Source: an uncultured bacterium
Lineage (GTDB): Bacteria > Patescibacteriota > Gracilibacteria > Absconditabacterales > Absconditicoccaceae
DNA length: 5,962 bases
Direction of reading: 5' to 3'
NCBI GenBank assembly: GCA_903943625.1
Contig: CAJAPL010000059.1
Span: forward strand, 1-5,962
Shown: positions 1-5,962 of the stretch, one piece after another
How positions within the stretch are numbered: position 1 is the stretch's first letter
How the letters are laid out: every line of letters begins with the position of its first letter
Translations under genes and position numbers: made by a program
The notes under the pieces: model-generated
What the model was told of the DNA's origin: nothing
The model's input: the letters and a program-made list of their open reading frames with translations, nothing else
Database searches by the model: none

Positions 1-24
1 ATAGCTTATATATATTTGCTAGCC

Positions 25-74
25 AATGTCAAGTCTTTTTTGTGTGTTTTTTATAATTACTAAATGTCAGGTCT
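25..74. repeat. Short direct repeat pair in the left leader
   Basis: AATGTCAAGTCT (25-36) recurs as AATGTCAGGTCT (63-74), 11 of 12 identical, 38 bp apart. Two T-runs lie between them. The rest of 1-130 is AT-rich and shows no gene. A TATAAT at 118-123 could be a proS -10 box but has no convincing -35 partner. Confidence 0.4.
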
Positions 75-130
75 GGATTGATAAAATTTTGTAGTGAAAT
101 CAGATTTTTTTTTATTATATAATAAACAAT

Positions 131-241
131 GTCATTCCGGTGTTATTTTTGCTTGAGCAGATGCAACCGGAATCTTTAGTGAAGATACTTGTATACAAAG
201 TAGATTCCGGCTGCAGACTTCGTCAACAATGCCGGAATGAC
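131..241. repeat. Inverted-repeat element (MITE/REP-like) upstream of proS
   Basis: The outer ends GTCATTCCGG (131-140) and CCGGAATGAC (232-241) are perfect 10-bp inverted repeats. Inside them CCGGAATCT (167-175) pairs perfectly with AGATTCCGG (202-210), and TACTT/AAGTA can extend an apical hairpin. Each arm therefore has the same layout: GTCATTCCGG, a diverged 20-26 nt spacer, then CCGGAATCT. It folds as a long imperfect hairpin with an internal loop. Terminal GTCATTCC-type palindromes are common in small non-autonomous bacterial repeats mobilised by transposases in trans, but no transposase is present here. It lies 38 bp upstream of proS and could be in its 5' leader. That it is mobile is inference; the symmetry is seen directly. 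Confidence 0.8.
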
Positions 242-279
242 GATAGTAAGTAAAAGATTTAGAAATTAATAAAAAACGA

Positions 280-1794
<1,515 letters not shown>

Positions 1795-1833
1795 GAAATA
1801 AATCTAATCTCTATATAATTATAATAAAATTAA

Positions 1834-1866
1834 GACGGCATCAATAATGTGCCGTTTTTATTTTTT
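1834..1866 (+). terminator. Rho-independent terminator of proS
   Basis: ACGGCA (1835-1840) and TGCCGT (1850-1855) form a 6-bp stem with a 9-nt loop, followed by TTTTTATTTTTT. It lies 40 nt after the proS stop, so proS ends as its own transcript. The end of its T-tract supplies the first two bases of the next gene's -35 box. Confidence 0.88.
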
Positions 1867-1892
1867 GACAAAAATTGGATTATGTCTATAAT
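1865..1892 (+). promoter_or_regulatory. Consensus sigma70-type promoter for the 193-aa gene
   Basis: TTGACA (1865-1870) and TATAAT (1887-1892) are both perfect consensus hexamers, separated by 16 bp. Transcription would start near 1899, giving a leader of about 27 nt before ATG 1926. This is the best promoter in the window and suggests strong constitutive expression. The upstream terminator runs directly into it. Confidence 0.85.
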
Positions 1893-1925
1893 TAGTCTGT
1901 GAATTTAATCTATCTTGAGTCTTTT

Positions 1926-2507
1926 ATGGAAAATTTTGAAGTAAATAAAAATACCGAAATGGATGAAGTTAATAAGGTTAATGAAGAATTTTTTGTTATA
2001 CAAAATACTGGCGAAGATCTGGATGATTTACGAGAATCATTAGAAGATACTTTGGAGGTAAAGGCAATTGTAGACTCATTAAAAAAACTAAATTCATTTT
2101 CAGACCTGCCATTGAATATAATTTATGAACCAGAAAGCAAAGCTAAAATAGATAAGAAAGAATTTCCTCAAAAGTTGGATATATGGCCAAAACCAGTAAA
2201 AGGGGGACGAAAAACAATTGGTTGAAAGACTATTAGTGACCCACCAAATTTAACCATATGTCTAGATGACAAGGTATTTACTCTAGAACCAGATGCTGGT
2301 TCAATAAAAGCAATTAGCGTAAATAAATGAAATGTTGTTTTGACTTTAAAGGTACTTTTTACTGTAAATCTTACTTATGAACCAAAAAGGTTGACTAAAA
2401 ACTTAGTGAAGATGTGGAAAGGGAAGCCGTTGCCTAAGAACGGCAAACAACCTGAGCTTGGACAAATTTTCTGATTCTCTGGCAGTAAAGTAAATAGGAT
2501 TAAATAA
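1926..2507 (+). CDS. Hypothetical protein of 193 aa, family not recognised
   Basis: I do not recognise this family. The frame is open to TAA at 2505 only if TGA is glycine at 2223, 2328 and 2472 (residues 100, 135, 183). CGA at 2031 and 2208 would be Trp36 and Trp95. ATG 1926 is preferred over an in-frame GTG at 1899, because 1899 coincides with the predicted transcription start. Residues 1-60 are strongly acidic and probably helical (e.g. EDLDDLWESLEDTLEVKAI). The middle has Pro/Gly-rich WPKPVKGGWKTIGG (about 86-100), then alternating hydrophobic strands such as KGNVVLTLKVLFTVNLTYE. The last 45 residues are basic (KMWKGKPLPKNGK), so charge is polarised along the chain. No signal peptide or membrane segment is visible, so it is probably cytoplasmic. 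TGA use is low (3 TGA to 9 GGN) compared with proS. It has its own promoter and terminator. Confidence 0.85.
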
Positions 2508-2536
2508 TTAATTTAATTTTTTTAATTTGAAAAAAA

Positions 2537-2573
2537 ATAGAGGATGAAATCATTCACTCTCTATAATTTTTAT
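2537..2573 (+). terminator. Hairpin terminator of the 193-aa gene
   Basis: ATAGAG (2537-2542) pairs with CTCTAT (2559-2564), and the stem continues imperfectly inward (TGA/TCA). AATTTTTA follows. It begins 30 nt after the stop codon at 2505-2507. The A-run just upstream (2530-2537) could let it work weakly in the other direction as well. Confidence 0.7.
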
Positions 2574-2608
2574 GAAATTTTTTCTTTGTCGCTTGTTTTG
2601 TGTAGACG

Positions 2609-2634
2609 CTCTTACAGTCCGTCGTAGATACATA
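2609..2634. repeat. Imperfect direct repeat, copy 1
   Basis: This copy matches 2675-2700 at 22 of 26 positions, exactly 66 bp apart. The shared core is TCCGTCG flanked by CTCTT and ACATA. The mismatches (offsets 6, 9, 17 and 21) mostly fall three bases apart in register. On the minus strand the copies would read YVSTTDCKS and YVSATECKS, with mostly synonymous or conservative differences. This suggests a 22-aa coding repeat, possibly now decayed. Confidence 0.65.
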
Positions 2635-2674
2635 TCTTCACATTATTTTTACCTTGGGGTGAGTTACACGAGTA

Positions 2675-2700
2675 CTCTTGCATTCCGTCGCAGAAACATA
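2675..2700. repeat. Imperfect direct repeat, copy 2
   Basis: Second copy of the 26-bp repeat at 2609-2634, with a 66-bp period. It sits just before an A8 run. There are only two units, and the 40-bp stretch between them shows no CRISPR-like organisation. Confidence 0.65.
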
Positions 2701-2971
2701 CTCTTAAAAAAAACACACAAGATGACGAATATAATATACAAGAAGACACTCCATCTCCTGATTATGAGATAGTCTGTTGTTTTGTATATTACACCGGTCA
2801 AACCTGTGTGGATCCAAAAACAGTTCTTGAAAAAAATTCTTTACTTGGAGCAAAACATCTTTTGGGATGTTTACTACTCTAGCATGTATATTATAGTAAT
2901 CTCCTAATCAAAGTCAATAGAAGTATCTGATAGTAAAAGCAATTGTTATGAATATGTTTATTTGTGATAAT

Positions 2972-3009
2972 AAAAAAAATTCCCGCCGAAAATGACGGGA
3001 ACTTTTTTT
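2972..3009. terminator. Bidirectional terminator after the 382-aa gene
   Basis: TTCCCG (2980-2985) and CGGGAA (2996-3001) form a GC-rich 6-bp stem. An A8 tract lies on the left (2972-2979) and a T7 tract on the right (3003-3009), so a U-tract follows the hairpin on either strand. Its main use is probably to end the minus-strand gene whose stop codon is at 3050-3052. Confidence 0.85.
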
Positions 3010-3020
3010 CTGAAAACAGA

Positions 3021-3037
3021 TAGAGAGAGAATAGAGA
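3021..3037 (+). repeat. Flanking inverted repeat, left copy
   Basis: TAGAGAGAGAATAGAGA here is nearly identical, with one base inserted, to the reverse complement of 4337-4354 (TAGAGAAGAGAATAGAGA). The pair brackets the 382-aa membrane gene. The sequence is purine-rich and of low complexity, so chance is possible. Confidence 0.45.
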
Positions 3038-3049
3038 CTGAGATTTGAT

Positions 3050-4198
3050 TTAGAAATTTAATTTTAATTTTTCAACTAAGTGGTCTCCCAATGACTGCCT
3101 GATGATACTTACCATAGGAGAATACCCATTTTTTCCTTGCCATTGATACGTTTCCTTTATAAGCACGGAAAAATGGTTAAATAAATAATCACTATCCGAA
3201 TTGCATTTGTTGAGGTGTATTTTGTATGTCTGCATTACAAAAGACAGAATATGTCTATTGTAAATAAGCTGCTCGTGAGCTTCAACATATGTAAATATAC
3301 TCAAGAAATCGTCTGGTAAACAATGTAAAACAAAGACTTCTGGGACACTTGTTGGAAACCATAGCTTGGAAATTTCTTCCCAGGAGAAAGATTCATTGTT
3401 GGTCGCAGCAGTTATAAGCTGTTGCCGCCTTTCTTCATTTTTGGTTTTTTCTTGCTCTTTTCTCTCATTATCTTCTTTGAGCCTTGTCTGTTTTGCTTTT
3501 TCGAGCATACGAACTTTTATAGCCGCTTTCCTTTTTTTAAGGTAACGCTTGAGGATGATAAAACCAGCAATGCCACCACAAATACCCAATAGCAAGCCAT
3601 ATACAGGCCTCCAATCCTCGATGAGGATAATAACAACTGAAACCGCAAAAACCAACCCAATTATGGATGCTATGATAATCTTAGCTCTTTTACTAAGGAC
3701 AACATTGGTGAAAAATCCCAGTAGAAAAGCCATATTGATTACAAGCAGATAAAAAATTATCCACCAGGCGCCTAACAACGCAACGATTGGGAAGGAATAA
3801 ATGCCGACTAAGGTCAAAGCAAATACTCCTCTCCAGCCATTTAGGTAAAAGGCCGCAACAAGTATGACAAGCCATGCAACTAGGCCATAATGAACCATTA
3901 GGTATGGGTCAAAAAGCCCGGGCATCAAGTTGTACCACTGCAATATTGCATGCAATGGGATTATTGTAAGCCCCCATGATGATCTTATTCGTCTTGTCTT
4001 TATGCCACTGGGTAGTGTCCCCCCGCTCCAATATTTGGGGTAGTTGTATCTGTGGATAAGCAGGACTATACCTGTCCCCAGAGATACAATGAATGATGCG
4101 ATTTCCCACCCGATTAAGGAGAAGTAGCTCGCCAGAGCGATAGTCAAAATAAAGATGACAATGCTGATGTAGCTTCTAAAAAATTTCCTGATTTTCAT
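3050..4198 (-). CDS. Multi-pass membrane protein with coiled-coil stalk, probably foreign
   Basis: I do not recognise this 382-aa family. It begins at ATG 4198 and ends with TAA at 3050-3052. Seven or eight hydrophobic segments are visible, at about residues 10-28, 32-49, 76-92 (weak), 103-119, 124-142, 145-165, 172-193 and 199-216. They are followed by a Lys/Arg/Glu-rich stretch (about 217-262) that should form a helical, coiled-coil-like stalk, then a soluble domain (263-382) with SFSWEEISKLWFPTSVPEVF near its start. This suggests an inner-membrane anchor with a cytoplasmic C-terminal domain. Codon use differs sharply from its neighbours: 23 glycines are all GGN, 12 tryptophans are all TGG, and no TGA is used. 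One CGA (residue 70) and one CGG (258) sit in basic contexts where Arg fits better than Trp. It therefore looks like a standard-code gene acquired by transfer, or DNA of another organism joined in assembly. No clear ribosome-binding site or promoter is visible. Confidence 0.9.
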   Translation of the reverse strand: MKIRKFFRSYISIVIFILTIALASYFSLIGWEIASFIVSLGTGIVLLIHRYNYPKYWSGGTLPSGIKTRRIRSSWGLTIIPLHAILQWYNLMPGLFDPYLMVHYGLVAWLVILVAAFYLNGWRGVFALTLVGIYSFPIVALLGAWWIIFYLLVINMAFLLGFFTNVVLSKRAKIIIASIIGLVFAVSVVIILIEDWRPVYGLLLGICGGIAGFIILKRYLKKRKAAIKVRMLEKAKQTRLKEDNERKEQEKTKNEERRQQLITAATNNESFSWEEISKLWFPTSVPEVFVLHCLPDDFLSIFTYVEAHEQLIYNRHILSFVMQTYKIHLNKCNSDSDYLFNHFSVLIKETYQWQGKNGYSPMVSIIRQSLGDHLVEKLKLNF

Positions 4199-4238
4199 AT
4201 TGTTTATTTTGCATTTTTTTTGAACCTAGTATATTCTA

Positions 4239-4252
4239 ATCCCGCAAGGGAT
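4239..4252. promoter_or_regulatory. Small hairpin in the leader of the 382-aa gene
   Basis: ATCCC-GCAA-GGGAT is a perfect 5-bp inverted repeat with a 4-nt loop, 41 bp upstream of ATG 4198. It could be a leader hairpin or an operator half-site pair. Nothing else supports a role. Confidence 0.35.
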
Positions 4253-4336
4253 ATCGTTTGCCCGGAAAACTGGACAACTTTTACGAGCTTGCTAGGTCAG
4301 CCGCTGCGAAGGTAATTTTTAATTGAATGTTAATGA

Positions 4337-4354
4337 TCTCTATTCTCTTCTCTA
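4337..4354 (-). repeat. Flanking inverted repeat, right copy
   Basis: This is the reverse-orientation partner of 3021-3037, 17 of 18 positions with one gap. It lies about 140 bp upstream of the membrane gene's start. It could mark the edge of an inserted segment, but no target-site duplication was found immediately outside. Confidence 0.45.
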
Positions 4355-4382
4355 AAGGGAATATAATGATTGAGCCATAAAA

Positions 4383-4400
4383 GTCAACCCGATAGTTGAC
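4383..4400. terminator. Hairpin, possible second terminator after gdhA
   Basis: GTCAAC-6 nt-GTTGAC is a perfect 6-bp inverted repeat. On the minus strand it is followed by TTTTA, so it could back up the terminator at 4424-4444. It could also be an operator-like palindrome for the downstream membrane gene. Confidence 0.4.
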
Positions 4401-4423
4401 ATTGCTTATTTTTATGATATTAC

Positions 4424-4444
4424 AAAAACGGACCAGTTGATCCG
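4424..4444 (-). terminator. Rho-independent terminator of gdhA
   Basis: Read on the minus strand, CGGATC-AACT-GGTCCG forms a 6-bp stem (one G-U pair) with a 4-nt loop and is followed at once by TTTTTG. The wobble pair favours the minus strand; on the plus strand it becomes a C-A mismatch. It lies about 115 nt after the gdhA stop and separates gdhA from the downstream membrane gene. Confidence 0.7.
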
Positions 4445-4460
4445 CTTTCTAATTTTTTTT

Positions 4461-4549
4461 AAACCCAACCCAACCTCCCTTCACGGGTAGACAATTAACT
4501 AATATCCCCCTGTCTTGTCCTGTAAAGGATAAGGGGGACTAATGGGTTT
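4461..4549. other. Structured 3'-UTR block after gdhA
   Basis: AAACCCA (4461-4467) and TGGGTTT (4543-4549) can pair to close this 89-nt block. Inside, CCCC-TGT-CTTGTCC pairs with GGATAAG-GGGG (4507-4537) as a strong bulged hairpin, bounded by 6-bp direct repeats ACTAAT (4498-4503 and 4538-4543). The minus strand of 4464-4479 is G-rich (GGGAGGTTGGGTTGGG) and could form a two-layer G-quadruplex. No known riboswitch or ncRNA family is recognised. It would be transcribed in the gdhA 3' untranslated region. Confidence 0.5.
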
Positions 4550-4557
4550 GTATAATT

Positions 4558-5796
4558 CTATCCTTTTATTTTCATTGCTTCTAAAATTCTTCTAAGGCTG
4601 ACTATATAAGCTCAATTTCTCAAAGTAGTTTTATATTTTTGTGCTGTATTGACTACGTCCAAAGTTGCAGGTCTCATGATAGCCTCTAGCTTTCCATTAA
4701 CTTCTGCTTCTGGTCGATAGTAGTTTGTATTGTTTTGTACTTGCTCAAAATAACTCACAGTCACTCATCAAGCATTTGCAAGAACATCAGGCAAGACTGG
4801 AATATCTCTGGATTCCAAAATTTTATCAGCTTCGGGCGTTACAGGACCATTGGCCATTTCAAGGATAACTTTAGCTTGAATCTTATTTGCATTGTCAGCA
4901 TTTATTACTTGTTCAAGTGCAGATGGGACTAAGACATCAACATCAAGCAATAATAAATCATCATTGGAAATCTGTTTAGCATCTTTGTAATCAGATACTG
5001 GTTTATTCTCAGATTTTAATTTTTCTATCATATCGACGTCTAATCAATCAGGATTATATATTCATCATTTGGAATCTGATATTGCAACTACTTTTGCTCA
5101 GTAATTGTGCACTATAAGAGTGGCGAAATTTAATCATACATTACCAGCTCATTGAATTGCGACTGTTTTGCCAGTCAAAGATTGGCCTGAATTTGAGAAA
5201 TATTCATCGATTGTGAAACACCCACCAAGGGATGTCGCCTTTTCTCTTCATTGACTTCATCAGATTGCAAGCGGCTTTCAAGTGATTACTCATGGTGTCC
5301 ATACTCACACTAATTTGGAATATTCATCTACCATCCACGCCATGATTTCTCATGTTGTATTTACATCTGGCGCTGGCACATCAACTTCTTTTCAAATAAA
5401 TGGAGTGAGTTTAGCGGCAAATCATCTAGATAGTTTTTCAAGTTCTCATTTGGATAAAGTTTTTGGATCTACTATGATTCATCATTTTCATCATCAAAGA
5501 GGGATCCCGACTACAGAAGTTTTGAGACTCATCCATGCAGATAGAGACATTACTTCGTCTTTTGAAACATTTGGATGAAATCTAAGTCATCCCTTGTAAG
5601 GTCACCTAGCATTGTTGTGTTGTGATCTATATCACGTAAAAACTTTTGTTTCTCAATTATCCATTTTTACTGGGATATAAAATTCCATTACTCTATCTGG
5701 TCGTATAATCCTTTGCAGTAAATCATCGCTATATTCTGATGATATAAATGAGAAAGATTCTTTAATCTGATTTTGTACTCACTGGTATAAGCTCAT
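4558..5796 (-). CDS. gdhA: Glutamate dehydrogenase, read with TGA=Gly and CGA=Trp
   Basis: The enzyme interconverts glutamate with 2-oxoglutarate and ammonia using NAD(P), linking nitrogen assimilation or amino-acid breakdown to carbon metabolism in the cytoplasm. Table 37 decoding gives 412 aa, a typical family length, from ATG 5796 to TAG 4558-4560. Catalytic lysines are seen in ARGPYKGGLRFHP (Lys68), MSLKTSVV (Lys92) and PLGGGKGG (Lys104), and the catalytic Asp in VPAPDVNT (Asp144). Their spacing of 24, 12 and 40 matches Lys89, Lys113, Lys125 and Asp165 of Clostridium symbiosum GDH. The Rossmann domain starts at VAIQGAGNVG (212-221). LEMANGPVTPEAD and LANAGGVTVSYFEQ are classic C-terminal signatures. 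There are 29 in-frame TGAs against 10 GGN. CGA is used at residue 361 (YYW, where Trp is usual) and residue 32. Residue 97 is Gly where many relatives have Asp or Asn (VVDIP). Cofactor choice cannot be told from this. It has its own promoter upstream. Confidence 0.97.
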
Positions 5797-5806
5797 GTTT
5801 AAATAA

Positions 5807-5962
5807 TTATTTGGTAAAACTACTTATTTGTGTTGTGTTTATATCCTCATTTTCATATTTTTCAATGCCAAAAATTTTGAAATACTTTAAATACATTTCA
5901 TTCACCGCTCTGAACTCCTGTGCAAATTGTTCCTTAGTACAATAAATATGTGCATCATTCAT
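5807..5962 (-). pseudogene. thrS: Threonyl-tRNA synthetase fragment, truncated and running off the edge
   Basis: The minus-strand frame entering at the window edge begins MNDAHIYCTKEQF and continues to LKYFKIFGIEKY (residues 1-36 as seen, 5855-5962). This is the ThrRS segment right after class II motif 2; its His corresponds to a catalytic zinc ligand (His385 in E. coli). Similarity then stops: the frame adds 15 unrelated residues and ends with TAA at 5807-5809. The second half of the catalytic domain, motif 3 and the anticodon-binding domain are missing, and I see no continuation in the other two frames. It therefore cannot encode a working ThrRS as it stands. The upstream part lies outside the window. 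A decayed duplicate, a recombination scar or an assembly join are all possible. It ends 10 bp before gdhA. Confidence 0.72.
5838..5865 (-). promoter_or_regulatory. Probable promoter of gdhA
   Basis: On the minus strand, TTGAAA (5865-5860) and TATAAA (5843-5838) each match the sigma70 consensus at 5 of 6 positions and are 16 bp apart, the same spacing as the strong promoter at 1865-1892. Start of transcription would be near 5831, giving a leader of about 35 nt to ATG 5796. The -35 box lies within the last codons of the thrS remnant. Confidence 0.6.

Larger units (their letters stand above)
2574..2971. other. Region without a convincing gene
   Basis: About 400 bp between two terminators. Short frames exist but none has recognisable homology. 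One plus-strand frame is open from 2628 to TAG near 2880 and contains acidic QDDEYNIQEDTPSPDYEIV, but it lacks a start codon. A 66-codon plus frame from ATG 2572 lacks supporting features. On the minus strand a TGA-containing frame covers the direct repeats but meets a TAA next to the A8 run at 2706-2713. The stretch may hold a decayed small gene. The two 26-bp direct repeats are listed separately. Confidence 0.5.

Noticed and set aside
2609..2700. A minimal CRISPR array
   Set aside because: There are only two diverged copies with codon-phased mismatches, and no cas genes are present.
2572..2772. A 66-codon plus-strand gene starting MKFFLCRLFCV
   Set aside because: Its ATG lies in the tail of a terminator, its composition is odd, and the repeat substitutions do not fit its codon phase.
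3549..4109. Short frames on both strands inside the membrane gene
   Set aside because: They overlap the long 382-aa frame, which has consistent membrane topology; they show no domain or start signal.
4255..4320. A possible tRNA or other RNA gene in the GC-richer stretch upstream of the membrane gene
   Set aside because: There is no T-loop (GGTTCRA) or cloverleaf pairing; no tRNA was found anywhere in the window.
4735..4932. A plus-strand frame of 65 codons
   Set aside because: It is antisense to the strongly conserved 3' half of gdhA and has no supporting features.
5282..5578. A His/Ser-rich plus-strand frame of 98 codons
   Set aside because: It is antisense to gdhA; its apparent His and Ser runs arise from TCA/TCAT, the complement of TGA-Gly codons.

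Overview
The window most likely comes from an Absconditabacterales bacterium (candidate phylum Absconditabacteria/SR1, Patescibacteria). The reason is the genetic code. Two unmistakable housekeeping genes, proS (280-1794, +) and gdhA (4558-5796, -), read through as full-length proteins only if TGA means glycine (19 and 29 in-frame TGAs). In proS, ten CGA codons fall at or next to tryptophan positions of the family, several of them invariant (the Trp of INQWAN, RWEMRTR, FLWQEGH, YVW, TSWGVSTR, KFNQWELKG and AHWDGT). TGA=Gly together with CGA=Trp is NCBI translation table 37. Under the standard code both genes look like strings of fragments.

Layout, left to right. 1-279 is an AT-rich leader carrying a 111-bp inverted-repeat element. 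280-1794 is prolyl-tRNA synthetase, closed by a rho-independent terminator. A near-perfect sigma70-type promoter (TTGACA, 16 bp, TATAAT) then drives an unrecognised 193-aa protein (1926-2507), which is followed by another hairpin terminator. 2574-2971 has no convincing gene but holds a pair of 26-bp imperfect direct repeats. A bidirectional terminator at 2972-3009 closes the minus-strand gene 3050-4198, a multi-pass membrane protein of 382 aa with a charged coiled-coil stalk and a soluble C-terminal domain. 4199-4557 is a non-coding block with several hairpins, including the probable gdhA terminator. 4558-5796 is a complete glutamate dehydrogenase, preceded by its own promoter. 5807-5962 is the cut-off remains of a threonyl-tRNA synthetase, running off the right edge.

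The most interesting contrast is between neighbours. The 382-aa membrane gene has 23 glycines and 12 tryptophans but not one TGA-Gly or clear CGA-Trp, so it looks like a recent import from a standard-code donor, or a mis-assembly. A 17-18 bp inverted repeat flanks it. Next to it, thrS homology stops abruptly just after the catalytic zinc-ligand region, where the gdhA promoter begins. Together these suggest a rearranged, accessory stretch around otherwise ordinary housekeeping genes. Apart from proS (aminoacylation) and gdhA (2-oxoglutarate/ammonia to glutamate), no pathway can be assembled from the window. The genes look like separate transcription units, not an operon.
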